A stretch of 64,000 bases of DNA from Unio delphinus (GCA_029339505.1 JAQISU010000115.1:1855001-1919000), one strand, 5' to 3'; shown: positions 49,505 through 61,814, counted from the first letter of the stretch. Numbers and translations: made by a program. The notes: generated by a model not told the origin, from the letters alone.

Positions 49505-51290
49505 GACTTTATATAGCGCCTAATTTTTAGAAGCTCTAAGCGCTTTACAACATCTACAATGATATGACTACACTACAGAAAAACAAATAACAAAATCCAC
49601 AAGATTGGAAAACATAAAAACATGCTGAAAACATATAAGATACAAAATATTATTAGGTCTCGTGTTCCTGCAGTCGTGAAAGGTGAGTTTTAAGAGCACT
49701 CTTAAATGGGTCTACTGTGTTTTTGTGTCTAATTTCAATGGGCAATTCGTTCCATATCGCCGGGCCCTGGTATGTAAAAGAACGTTGTCCATATGACTTC
49801 GTTCTCGTAGTGGGAACAATGAGCATACAATTGTCAGAAGAAGAGTGTAAGTATCTTACTGGTGTATACACATTAGTGATTCAGGATAGGTATGTTTGAC
49901 TGGAGTCTGTCAGTGAAACATAGCACAGAGAACAAATTTTGTGTTTGATTCTGAATCGAATGGATAGCCAGTGTATGGTACAGAGCAGTGGTGAGGTGTG
50001 CTCTGATTGAGGTACTCTAAAAATGACCCGAACCACTGTGTTTTGAACGTTTTGAACTTCTGGAGTAGATATTGTGACGAACCAGACAGAATTGAGTAAC
50101 AATAGTCCAGTCTTAAAAGTACTAATGAACACATAAATGTTTTAGTGGCATCAACTGAAAGATATCTGCGAATGAAACTGATGCGTCTCAGTTCAAGATT
50201 GCAGCCTTGCATATGTTCATGACATGTTGGTGCAATGTGAGATTACTGTCTAGAGTAACAACTAGTTTTCGTACTGACTGTGATAATTTAATGTTGGTGT
50301 TGCTGATATTTATTGCCTGAGGTAAAGGATGTGAATGAGAAAGTCTTTGTGTTGTGATCAGAATAGCCTCAGTTTTATCATCATTCATCTGTAGCTTGTT
50401 ACATGTCATCCATGATTTCACATGAGAAATGCACCTATCTACTCCACGGATGATAGAATCAACTTCAGTTAGGTGGCTAGACTTGTATATTTGGTTGTCA
50501 TCAGCGTACAATTGGTCAGACACTGGGTGATGATCTATGACACTTGAAAGAGGCCGAGTGTGTAGAATGAAGATAACAGGTCCAAGAATAGAACCATCTG
50601 GAACACCATAACATACGTCAACTGGGCTGGAGTGTATTCCATTTACAGATATAATTTGTGTCCTGTTGACTAAGTAGGACTTGAACCACTGTAAGGCTAT
50701 ATTCTGAATGTCAAATACATGCTGGAGATGGTGAAGTAATAAATCATGGTCTATTGTGTCAACTGCTGCAGAAAAATCAAAGAGGGTGAGGACTGTAATC
50801 TTTCCACTATCCAAAGCAGAGAGAATGTCATTTAATACTTTCAGAAGAGTACTTTCCGTGCTGTGGCAAGGGCGATATAGAGACCGTACATTGCTAAAAA
50901 GATTGTTTGAATTCAAATGAGATACAAATTTGGTTAGAACAACTTTTTCTAAGATTTTTTATATGAATGGGAGTTTAGAAAAACGGGGATGTAGTTCTTC
51001 AACTCGTTATGGTCAAGTGTTGGTTTCTTCAGCAGAGGCTTTACTATGACAGTTTTGAAAAAATGAGAGATATTAATAACATCAGTTAGTGAAGGCAATA
51101 TTGGGTCTGAGCACTCAAAGAGCAGTGATGTCAGAATTGGATCAAGTTCACAAGACACTGTTGCACTCTTCATCACGATTGTCCGTACTAAATCAACAGA
51201 GACAGGTTCAAATCCTCCTAATGGTTGTCGCTGAAATTCTGTATCATAACTATGACTAAGTGTATGACTAGGTATATCCACTTTAGTCTA
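49457..51290 (-). mobile_element. CR1/L2-like LINE with intact reverse-transcriptase core (copy C)
   Basis: Non-LTR retrotransposon on the minus strand, 5'-truncated inside the linker before reverse transcriptase. From 51281 downward come 'FEPVSVDLVRTIVMKSA', 'PTLDHNELKNYIPV', then a 243-codon uninterrupted frame (50188-50916) with 'VLTLFDFSAAVDTIDHDLLL', 'QWFKSYLVNRTQ', 'GVPDGSILGPVIFI' and 'QLYADDNQIY' (the YADD catalytic motif), then 'RLDYCYSILSGSSQYLLQK', and 'RSFTYQGPAIWNELPIEI' near the end (49653-49871). The 3' UTR holds 'aagcgctttacaac' and the tail is (TAA)n at 49457-49500. Two or three frame breaks and the 5' truncation make it inactive, but it is clearly younger than copy B. Confidence 0.92.
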
Positions 51291-51299
51291 AACCAATAT

Positions 51300-53139
51300 A
51301 ATCTAATGCTCAGGGACATGTTTAGTATTGGTTAAATTCCGGGACAATTTTGTCATTTTAGCGTTCCGTTTAGTCCCATTTTGGCGTTGGTCTTTATCTT
51401 GACAAAATATGCTTATATCATCAATACAATTATGCAAATTTAGGAACACCGTCAACATAATTTAAGGTCCATTTAATGATTTATATATGAATATCGGGCT
51501 TGTATTAATATATGCCTGTCTCTGTCTCTTTTGTGTTTGGCCCTCTGTGATACCACTCCTGATGTATGTGGATTGATGAGTTTGCATGTTTGGTCGACCG
51601 ATTGATTGAATGACTTATTGATGGAAATACAATAAGATATAATGAATTATCATGCTAAAATAGAAGATTAGTGAACACGTATTTATAAGCTGCTTGTGAA
51701 CTAAAAGATTCAACATGGAGTGGCCTCATTTCAGCTCCTTTTTATTATCACTATTTTTTGGAACAGTTAATAGTGTCAACACAATCTGACTTACATGTAT
51801 TCAGAACAAAATTATGTTTCCCAGCAGTCATCAGTTGTATGTGAGCTAAATGACACTTCATGGAACGGTGAGATTTCAACTACTTATTATATGAAAATTA
51901 TTTTGAAGTTATCTTGGCAACATAATCTAACATTTTTGTTTAGAATAAAATCAACATGTCTTGCAATAGAGTTTACATTAAATTGGCTTCTGTGATACAG
52001 TCTTGGAAAACAAAAGTGTAATCCATATTTTTCAAACAAAATTTTCATCTAAAATCAGTAATAGAATAAAACCGAAGAAAGAGTAAATTTCATTAAAGTT
52101 TTAAAAGGAATTCTGACCTTTGACACTCCCACTTTGAAAAAAAAAGCAACACATTATGATATCTAGCTTTTCGAAGAAAGCAAACATGATAAAGTACAAA
52201 ATAATTTTTCACAGAACACAAAAGGAACACATCACATTCAGAGAAATACGCAAGCCAGGGAAGGAATTAAATATTGCCTTTTTTGTCTAATTACGCTAAT
52301 TGGTTTTTCCTTCCAACTTTGTTCTGTGTTTTTGTTTCTAACCTTCTTGCAGACAAGAAGTTGATGGAAAATCATTCTTATTCATTATACTTTGCCTAAT
52401 TACTTTTGCTGAAAGTTCAAAATAACACAGCAGCGCATTTTTAACGTAGATGGATCATCGGCCTATGGTCGACTATAACTTTCTTCGGTTGCATTCGAAG
52501 GTAGCCATGGTTCTAAAGTAATATACTTTGCTTAACGAATGTCTTGAAAATATACTTTGAGTATTTTATATTCTTTCATAACTAATGTTTTGGCAAGAAT
52601 ACTTTAAAAGAATTAAATAGTTTTCGACTGCTCGGGAGTTTTTCACCATTTCTGGATGATAAGCTTCAGGTATAGTCTACGTATGGTTGACTATCTTACA
52701 AGTGAAGAGGCTTCAACAAACGAGAAAGCATAATACCTACTCAGAGCTTGAGACGATGAAGTGATCAATTTCTGTGCATTTCGGAACTGTATTATAAGAA
52801 GTGAGTCTTTTCTTTCAGGAATATATTGAAATCGATTGAATAAAGGTGACAATTACACTCGCCGGAAGATGGGGAAAATTTCACTAAATGAATATCAAAG
52901 CTCATTTCAGTGTGTTTCTATATTACGCCACTTGCATTTCTATAAATGAATAGGCTGCCATTAGGTGAGACTATTTTCAAACCTTATCGGTTTTCACGTT
53001 CATGAAGGAAAAAAATTTTGCGTTCCGTCTATTTGCTGTTCGCCTTTCAGTTTTGTTTCATTATGATTGATAATTATCAGGAGTGATAATTTTACATGAG
53101 TGTCACTTTTTGCGTGTTCCTTAAATTACAAGAAAACTG
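51300..53139. other. Upstream region of the fibrinogen-domain gene
   Basis: AT-rich. No exon was fixed. A 'tataaatg' at 52941 lies about 200 bp before the ATG at 53140 and could be a TATA element, but nothing else supports it. The plus frame 51795-51995 is unsupported. Confidence 0.35.
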
Positions 53140-53809
53140 ATGATGGGTTCTAATGTTATCGGACTGGGCCAATCTTCGGTTTTTGTCTTTATCTTTTGCA
53201 TGAATATTTTGTTCGCCACACACATTGAAGACAATCTGAAAAACTGGTACAGTGAAGCAGCGTGCATAACTTCAAGCGGCGATCTTCAAACGTCGATCGA
53301 GAACGTCTTAATTGAACTCTACAAATTGCAAGACACTTGCAAATATTTGCAAAGAAATATGGAAAGGTTGAACAGACGTGTCACATATATCCCAAATGCT
53401 ATAACTGAAAAGTTGTTTTCTGGCAAAGTCAATATGTCTAAGTTCTCTCATACTTTTCAAACATTTTCTAATATACCAGATTCGAAATTGACACAATACG
53501 ATAAAGGCAATGTAACTCAGGAGCGTTCTTTTCAAGTGGAAAACCAAACTCGCATTATACACTCAGATGACCAGTACCAGCCGAATTCAATAAGAAACAG
53601 AACAGTTGTAAGTAAAGACGAACAACAGGAAAATGGTACATTCACAATTAGCCACTCCACCAAAGAGTTTATGATTGGAAATGATACAAATGAACCATCA
53701 GTGGGCCAGAGACGTAATTCTTTACCCAAAGAATATTCAGACGCTAAATCATCAGAAAAGGAAAATACTATGTCGAATCTCATTAACGGAGGAAAGTATC
53801 CTGAAGGTA

Positions 53810-53878
<69 letters not shown>

Positions 53879-54170
53879 TGTGTGTTCGTTTGAGTGCCTT
53901 TGCGGGTATTACGATTTTCAGCAGTATTATTTCAAGAATATGTTTTGCTTGTTCCTAAATAGATGTCCCTCCTGCCGCCACAAAGCCTGTAAAACTATTT
54001 ACCTTGGGCAACTGGAACTAATTATTTCGACATTCGCAAAGAATGTTGTGTAACGTATATGCATTGTTTTACATCAACAACGAGGAAAGTTATTTTAAAA
54101 AAATAAGAAAATAAACGTAGGACTCGACATTCCAAGACTTTGAAATATATAGCTGAAAGTTGTGTGTGTG

Positions 54171-54242
<72 letters not shown>

Positions 54243-54567
54243 GGCGTCGAACCCTGGCATTTCAAAGGCTCGTTTACGTTACATTTTAAATGTACGTTTT
54301 AACAATGAAACATCCAGTACGTTCAAGATATATCGATTATCAATAGCAAACTGACGTTGAAAAGACGTTAGCATTCTATTTTAAATTTGGATAAAACTAA
54401 AGCTAATTTGAAATCTGCATTGACGGTATGCATGCTTTTCAAAAGAATTCAAAATATCCATCGACCATAATACAGCAGAGAAATAAAACATGAACTGGGT
54501 TAATCGAACTGATTTGATCTGAACTCGAAGTTTCATGAACGGGGAATGTTATTTAAAATCGTGCAAC

Positions 54568-54634
<67 letters not shown>

Positions 54635-55258
54635 CACAAGCACACCCACATATATACTTTGATACTAATTGCTATATTGCATATATTCTTACACAGTTTG
54701 AGCCCGTTAGAATGTTTCAATTAATAACACTTTTTAAAAGAATTTTCAATTTTTTTCAAATTATTTTGTAAAATGTTATTACAAGGATTGACTGATTGAC
54801 TAGTTTATATATCGGTAATCATTTAATTACTATTACTTGCGATTATTACTAAATAATTTTAATTACTTTACTCTAACATGTTCGGATCATTATTTAAAAA
54901 AAAAATAATCATCGTGCAAGGAGCTTTTCATACCTACGAAGACATTCCGTATAGTATAAACAATACACAAGACATGCTAGTGTAGAATCTTGGAAAAGCA
55001 TAGATGTTTATTAAGTAATAGCAAATATATATTACCAAAGATGAGACATTATGTACCATAGGAATTTCCTTGACATATTAAGCAAATGTTAAGTATCTAA
55101 AAATTTGCATCACTCCCCACTCCCGAATTTGAAACAAGTTTTGGAGATGTCTGGAACTACTGAGTACTGCGGAAACCGTGTTTGCCAGAGTAATGAATAT
55201 GATACTGAGACGGAATATTGTAACGTGACATTTGTTAAGTGATCTATTTGAGTTTTTC

Positions 55259-55316
<58 letters not shown>

Positions 55317-58300
55317 TCATTTTTTAAGTGCCTTCAAATACATAAAAACCGTATACCATCCAGACATCAATCTTTACTTCCATTTTTGTCGAAAACAGAA
55401 AACTGGCCGATTTCTTCATACATTTGTAAAGATAGAATTTCAGTTTGAATGACATAGCTGTCTGTGTTATTTAAGGTTATCTGTTGAATTCTGCAATCTA
55501 TCAGCATTATTCATAACCACAGCAAATCTCAAGATGACGTAACTTTCCACAGATTAGTAAATGTGAGAAAAGCATTCGCGGCTATCAAGTGTTTTAATTT
55601 TTGTTCCATTTATTTAGTATCCATCTAACATTTATTTAGTACCATGCTAGCATTTATTTAGTACCTTGCTAGCATTTATTTAGTACCTTGCTAGCATTTA
55701 TTTAGTACCATGCTAGCATTTATTTAGTACCTTGCTAGCATTTATTTAGTACCATGCTAGCATTTATTTAGTACCATGCTAGCATTTATTTAGTACCTTG
55801 CTAGCATTTATTTAGTACCTTGCTAGCATTTATTTAGTACCTTGCTAGCATTTATTTAGTATCTTGCTAGCATTTATTTAGTACCATGCTAGCATTTATT
55901 TAGTACCTTGCTAGCATTTATTTAGTACCTTGCTAGCATTTATTTAGTACCTTGCTAGCATTTATTTAGTACCATGCTAGCATTTATTTAGTATCTTGCT
56001 AGCATTTATTTAGTACCATGCTAGCATTTATTTAGTACCTTGCTAGCATTTATTTAGTACCTTGCTAGCATTTATTCTCGACATTCTTGTACAAAGGAAC
56101 GTCAGTTGAAAAGAAGTTATGCATTTTGATTTTAAAAATGTATGTATCTTTGTTTTACAATCTTCAGTCAAATCTTTTTAAACACTATATGAACTTACAT
56201 CGAATTTTAAAATAAACAGAATTTCATATTCGACTTTATTTTTAAATCAGTTAACTGAAATTGCCAGACTACTAATACTTTTAAAAACAGTACTACGTTT
56301 ATTTTACTTTTTAAAGAACAAAAAGGCAATTTGTGTCTTCAGAACTGGTAGAATAAATATAGCACCTTTATTGTCACTCAGCACACATGCATAGAAGATA
56401 GAATCTCAAAAATAACATGAAAATCTCATTGCCGTGGTGATAGAAGGCCAATCCTTGGATATCTTTAACAGTTAGATATCCAATAATCTTTGTTGGCTGA
56501 TTTATCGTGGAGTAGAGTGTCAAATATTACCCCATATCCGTTATTTTCAAATGCCAATAATGGAAAATGTGGTGTGTGATACTTGTAATTTTCAATCATA
56601 TTTTAGCGACACGGAGTAGGGTTACAGTATAATACGAAGAGCATGCTAGTTTCAAAACGGACATGTTGATGTGATGGCATCTGGCGCCTTTTTTCTATAG
56701 TTTTTCAATACAAGTATGTGATCCGTAGAAAGAAGTGAATACAAAATGAGCTCTACTAGATTTTAATCGATTTGTTAAACATTTGAAATGCTACAAAGAT
56801 GTAAAAAAATGTTGAAAATGCTTGAAGCACTTTATGGATTTACAACCATGATGCGTTTGGTTTGTATAAATACGCTCTTCAGTATCAAGCATCGATGAAT
56901 TACAGCAAGCCTTGTTGCTAATTATTTCTTGCTGTTATTTGAAGAAGACAGCGAAAATGACTTCTTGAAAAATTAGGCAAACTAATAGACATGGCCAAGA
57001 ACAATTAAATTTTAAAGAAAAGCATACATCATTCAAAACTGACGATTTCAACAAGACTCAGAAATTGAAAACTTAAATCTAACTAGACCACTTCGAGAAA
57101 TGAAACATAACGTACTTTGAAAATCGCTGAGAAAAAATAGAAATGAGTGCTTTTCGATTTCATTAATGATTTTTTGGACTATTCTGTTAAGCTCACTTGA
57201 TTAGCTCCCTTGATTAGCTCACTTGATTAGCTCCCTTGATCAGTTGAACGGTTCCAAGAGAATTCTGATGAGAAAATCGAGCTCTGAAAACCCTCACAAT
57301 TAACATCTTTAGAGAAATATATTGTTTATAAGTAGCGGCAAATGTCTAATAAGATAAAAGAAAATATTGCTAATTAATAGTCGTCCGGTGGTATTGTATC
57401 TACATATGAGTGTTGTATCGAGCGTTATATCTATATGAGTGTTGTATATACATATGACTGGTGTATCTACATATGAGTGTTGTATATACATATGAGTGTT
57501 GTATCGAGTGTTGTATCTACAGATGAGTGTTGTATCGAGTGTTGTATCTATACCTGAGTGTTGTATCTACTCATGAGTGTTGTATATATATATGAGTGTT
57601 GTATCTACATATGAGTGTTGTATCGAGTGTTGTATTTACATATGAGTGTTGTATCGAGTGTTGCATCTATACGTGAGTGTTGTATCTACTCATGAGTGTT
57701 GTATCTACATATGAGTGTTGTATCTACATGAGTGTTGTATCGAGTGTTGTATCTACGGATGAGTGTTGTATTTACATATGAGTGTTGTATCGAGTGTTGT
57801 ATCTATACGTGAGTGTTGTATCTGCTCATGAGTGTTGTATCTACATATGAGTGTTGTGTCTACATATGAGTGTTGTATCTACATATGAGTATCTGCCTAT
57901 ACAAAAGAAACTCCTAAAATGCGTACGAAAGTCAGTAATATATACTTTGTTACACAGACAAAGGAGTGGTAAATATATTGTATAAGTAGATACTGAAAAT
58001 AATTGTAAGACAGTATGTATCGCATACAGAGAGGATTGCTGTCTTTTCAGATTGTTCCGATGCAACGGTTCAACATCCTAGCGCCACATCTGGAATCTAT
58101 CTCATTTCTCCTGTTAATGAGGGCACGCCGTTTCATGTCGTCTGCCAAATGGAGGGAGGAGAGTCAAGTCTCGTCTTTCAGCGTCGTCTTAATGGCCAAG
58201 TAGATTTTTATCGCACGTGGGAAGACTATAAGAAGGGCTTTGGGGACCTCTCTGGTGAATTCTGGTTAGGTAATGAGAAGTTACATCTGTTAACAAAAAC

Positions 58301-58730
58301 TCGGAAGTACAAGCTACGCATAGACATGTGGGATTGGGATACGCGCTTCCCATTATCCCTTGGCAACCATTACTTTGCCGAGAGTACTGAAGTTTTCATT
58401 GGAGATGAAGAGAGTGCGTATTTTCTGCACGTGCCTGCTGATTTTTATGCTTACAGTGGACATAGTGGAAGTGGACTTCGAGTACATTCTGGTCCATTTA
58501 TGACATTTGATAAAGGGCTGTACGGGACGAAGGAAAACTGTGCTAGTTTGTTTCATTGCGGCTGGTGGTTTTCGACGTGTGTCAGGAACGCTAACTTGAA
58601 CGGAAGGTATTATCAGATGGGATACGAAAATGTAGAATCCAAGACGAGAGCTGTTGACGATGTCTTCTGGTTAAATATACCAAGGTCATTAATGAAGGTT
58701 GAAATGAAACTTCTTAGAGTTAACACTTAG
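53140..58730 (+). CDS. Secreted fibrinogen-related-domain protein (two exons)
   Basis: Extracellular lectin-like or immune-recognition-type protein. The coding sequence joins 53140-53806 and 58051-58730 (448 residues). The donor is 'gaag|gtaata' and the acceptor 'cttttcag|attg', both phase 1. Residues 1-~28 form a signal peptide with a hydrophobic core 'VFVFIFCMNILF'. Residues ~40-90 could form a helical or coiled stalk ('SIENVLIELYKLQDTCKYL'). Residues ~95-215 are Ser/Asn-rich with six N-x-S/T sequons. The fibrinogen-related domain spans 223-448: it opens 'DCSDATVQHPSATSGIYLIS', then 'PFHVVCQMEGG', 'RTWEDYKKGFGDLSGEFWLG', 'NCASLFHCGWWFSTC' and 'NLNGRYY'. C224-C254 and C386-C399 are the expected disulfides. 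C392 is extra. The usual D-x-D-N-D calcium loop is replaced by 'FDKGLYGTKEN'. No immunoglobulin domain precedes it, unlike classical snail FREPs. Confidence in the domain is very high and in the two-exon join high. Confidence 0.92.
53814..53884. repeat. (TG)n microsatellite at the splice donor
   Basis: A pure TG tract starting about 8 bp after the exon 1 donor, with one 'tatg' interruption near 53871. Confidence 0.95.
54164..54239. repeat. (GA)n microsatellite
   Basis: A short TG run passes into about 68 bp of pure GA. Confidence 0.95.
54571..54632. repeat. (TC)n microsatellite, inverted relative to 54164-54239
   Basis: About 62 bp of pure TC, i.e. the reverse complement of the GA tract 330 bp upstream. 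An RNA from this intron could pair the two. Confidence 0.95.
55259..55312. repeat. (TAA)n microsatellite
   Basis: About 54 bp of pure TAA. Poly-Ile and poly-Leu frames through it are artefacts. Confidence 0.95.
55610..56077. repeat. 22-bp satellite, about 21 copies
   Basis: The monomer 'agcatttatttagtaccttg' + 'ct' repeats about 21 times. Three monomer types alternate (accatg, accttg, atcttg) in a non-random order. Each unit includes the palindrome GCTAGC. Confidence 0.96.
56080..57390. other. Intronic unique sequence
   Basis: AT-rich with no exon in the required phase. A short direct repeat 'agctcacttgattagctccc' occurs at 57190-57240. Confidence 0.5.
57395..57892. repeat. Complex minisatellite of 'gagtgttgtatc' units
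   Basis: Units of the forms 'tacatatgagtgttgtatc', 'gagtgttgtatc' and 'tatacgtgagtgttgtatc' are mixed. Larger blocks (about 100-110 bp, for example 57545-57660 and 57660-57780) also recur, i.e. a higher-order arrangement. Confidence 0.9.
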
Positions 58731-58822
58731 ATTAAATGAACCCACTCACGGTACAAAACATTAATCCGATAAGTGAGTGGAGACTAAATTATCTGGAACA
58801 TTTATATACGTTTAGTAGTTTC

Positions 58823-58828
58823 AATAAA
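58823..58828 (+). terminator. Candidate polyadenylation signal of the fibrinogen-domain gene
   Basis: AATAAA about 93 bp after the stop codon. A second one lies at 58895-58900. Confidence 0.5.
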
Positions 58829-58829
58829 A

Positions 58830-59375
58830 AAAAAAAACGTTTGTTGAAGCCTAGATACCTTCGAACGTACATAGTTTGCATGTTTCTCTAGGCAAATAAA
58901 TCTTTGAAGAAAAAGAATGTTTGCTTTGTTGGTTTTAACACGCTACAGTAGAACCTGTCTTGAATGACAACTCCTGCCAACAAGTATAGTCTTTTCAATA
59001 CAGGTAATCTCTCGTAAAAGGTCATAAATCTGTATAATCAATAAATTTGTGCACGGATAATAAGGTCTCTCAAGACAGATGGTCTCACAAAACAGTGGTC
59101 TTTCAAGACAGGTTTTACTTTATTGGCTGTGTCATGATGAGTAATTGAAAGTTATGTATCTTTAACAAGAATACGCTCAGGCAGCCGACCCGGGCTGGCC
59201 TGGACGGGTATCGAATCCTCGACTTTTTGATAAATGAGTCGAACGCTTTACTCAAAACACTTATAATATTGATCACATAACATCTCCATTATACATGAAA
59301 ATACTGTATTGATGTGTGCATAAAGCACCAAGATCAAAATCGTCGTGCAAGCAGAATAACGCCGGAACTGCCGCC
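58830..59375. other. Intergenic, nothing assigned
   Basis: No gene supported. 'gggtatcgaatcctcg' near 59205 resembles a pol III B-box, but no tRNA fold is apparent. Confidence 0.45.
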
Positions 59376-59379
59376 ACTT

Positions 59380-59633
59380 GATATGCCAGCAGACCAGGTT
59401 CGCAACTTAAACCCAGGACTGTCGCCATTTGATACGCCAGCAGACCAGGTTCGCAACTTAAACCCAGGACTGTCGCCACTTGATATCCCAGCAGACCAGG
59501 TTCGCAACTTAAACCCAGGACTGTCGCCACTTGATATGCCAGCAGACCAGGTTCGCAGCTTAAGCCCAAGACTGTCGCCACTTGATATGCCAGCAGACCA
59601 GGCTCGCAACTTAAGCCCAGGACTGTCGACATA
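59380..59633. repeat. 51-bp tandem repeat, 5 copies, open on both strands
   Basis: The unit 'gaccaggttcgcaacttaaa' + 'cccaggactgtcgccacttg' + 'atatgccagca' is 51 bp = 17 codons, with about five copies. Open frames appear in both directions (per unit DQVRNLNPGLSPLDMPA on plus). No start context, splice or family support. Confidence 0.93.
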
Positions 59634-59639
59634 GGGTAC

Positions 59640-60420
59640 TAGTGTTGCATTGACACGCCTGCAGCCGTTTAATGTTGTAGCACGATAATATTGCGATATT
59701 TTGAAGTATTTACATAAAATTATAACAGCAGTACAAAATTGTAGCAAATGATATGATTTAATAAAATAAAAACCTCACTGGAAAATAACCTATTTGTCTT
59801 CAAATAATGCTGTGAAATTTCACGACCGTAACAATAAGTAACTTGAGCATGTCTCTAGAACCAATGTAGCTACATGTACATTTCAAATTTGTGAATATAT
59901 CTTGGACCCAAAACATTAATTAAATTGCCAGAACTGTAAATAATCGTGACACTATCGTTTTTTTACTAAAATAAAACTTTGATATTTTGCTTTTGTATTT
60001 GGAACTATTTCGTATTCCGTTTCCATGAAAATCTGCCTGAATATATTGACATAATATCAACTGGGACTTTCAATAGTTTTTTTTTTATTTATTAGTTAAG
60101 AATCTTTGATCTTGCCGAATGCCTTTAATGACAATGTCACATCAAAGAAACAATTGTCGCATCTTATAAAGCTAAAACAAAGGACGTAATATCCCATCTC
60201 GTTTTATCTTATTCGTTTTGAGAAGAAAACAATCAAAAGTTAGTGAACTGATTGAAACGATGGTTCATAGAAAGTCATGATTTATAAATACTTGTCGACT
60301 TGTACTTGATTATACCATGATAAATTGAATTTTGTAGTTTAAAGTTTCCACAATTGTCGCCGTTTATTTCATTTGGAAAAGTTCTCAAAAGTTTCGATAT
60401 TTTGTTTGATACTACAGCAA
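59640..60420. other. Intergenic, nothing assigned
   Basis: AT-rich sequence without supportable features. Confidence 0.5.
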
Positions 60421-60425
60421 CAAAT

Positions 60426-60570
60426 CTTTCCACAAAGCCTTACTAACGGTGTATTTATTATCTTTCCACAAAGCCTTACTATCGGTGTATTTATTATCTT
60501 TCCACAAAGCCTTACTAACGGTGTATTTATTATCTTTCCACAAAGCCTTACTAACGGTGTATTTATTATC
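60426..60570. repeat. ~36-bp tandem repeat, 4 copies
   Basis: The unit 'ctttccacaaagccttacta' + 'acggtgtatttattat' is present four times with a single variable base (aacgg/tcgg). Confidence 0.95.
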
Positions 60571-60574
60571 TGAA

Positions 60575-61635
60575 TCAATTCAATTTCGCATGAACAGTAT
60601 CGGTATGTAAATTATAATTATTGTATTTTGTAATTAGCTAATCTATTGACTCAATGGTGTTAAGGAAAAGAGGTTGATGATATTCACATGTTGTCATCAA
60701 CTTCTCGTGATTCAAAAACAAAATTTTTTCTTCCTGCCTTTGATAGTTTTCATTCTCATTCTTTGCTGGGCCTCGCTATACGTCTGAATAAACCCATTCA
60801 TTATCTGAAAGAAAATTATTTTTTCGCATGCTTGTAAAACTGTCCATTCCTGGATAAATTGTATGTGCAATTTCATAATCATCATCAAATTTTAAATTAT
60901 CAAGATGTTAATGCTATGTCAGGGAGCTCGAGTTGAGATACTAATTCAGTGATTTGGGTGTGATTTGGTGACACACTTCAGGTAGAGCTTAAATTAACTT
61001 TATAAACTAGACGTAGTAAAGAACCCTATAAATAAATATGATCCGTCTCATTCACAAAACGAAACTGTTACACGATCTGCTCACCCATTATCGGACTTAG
61101 TACGCCTTAGATTTCTTTATTTTCAGTAAATATGTGCGACTTTCCAGCGTTAATAACAATCTGACGGAGAAAACAAATGGCAGATAGTTGCAAACAAATA
61201 ACGGTGAGAAGTAAAATCAGTATCACAGGATATCAAAACAGTACATAATTATTAACGCCAACTAATATCGACACCACGATGCAGTATGATGCAAAAACAT
61301 GGTGTGTTGCAGTCATTGCACCGAAGTTCCAAATCAGTAATTAAGACTACTAAAAAAACCGATACATATGAACTGACATGGAAGGCTACTCTCTTCTACA
61401 ATCTCGGACGACAATAGCCTATTGATCTAAAAAAATATTTCTCGTACCTTGCACAGTTAACTTTGACAAGCTTCGTCTTAGAGAATAATCTAGAGCTTCT
61501 GGTTCAGAAAAAAACAGAACAACAAGAAAACCTCTATAATAAATACTTAGTCGTTACCTAATATTTGTTCATTATTGTAATGTAAGATAATAATGGGAGT
61601 AACGATATTACTTACTAAGTTTGGAAATAAGTCTT
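60575..61635. other. Intergenic, nothing assigned
   Basis: AT-rich sequence with no recognisable coding or structural feature. Confidence 0.5.
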
Positions 61636-61639
61636 TGCT

Positions 61640-61812
61640 TATGATAGTTGACAATAAAGTCATTTCTTATAATATTTTACAATAAAGTCATTGCTTATGA
61701 TATTTTACAATAAAGTCATTGCTTATGACAGTTTACAATAAAGTCATTGTTTATGACATTTTACAATAAAGTCATTGCTTATGACATTTTACAATAAAGT
61801 CATTGCTTAACA
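61640..61812. repeat. ~29-bp tandem repeat, about 6 copies
   Basis: The unit 'ttacaataaagtcattgctt' + 'atgacattt' repeats about six times. Each unit carries an AATAAA hexamer. Confidence 0.93.
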
Positions 61813-61814
61813 TA

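Larger units (their letters stand above)
53807..58050 (+). other. Intron of the fibrinogen-domain gene, satellite-rich
   Basis: 4,244 bp from GT (53807) to AG (58050). It opens with a (TG)n tract a few bases after the donor and also holds (GA)n, (TC)n and (TAA)n tracts, a 22-bp satellite and a TGTATC-type array. No Ig-domain exon was found inside. Confidence 0.85.

Noticed and set aside
53963..53988. A 26-nt micro-exon (DVPPAATKP) between the two exons of the fibrinogen-domain gene
   Set aside because: It has an AG before and GT after, but it would leave phase 0 and put the FReD exon out of frame. Direct joining of 53806 to 58051 is in phase.
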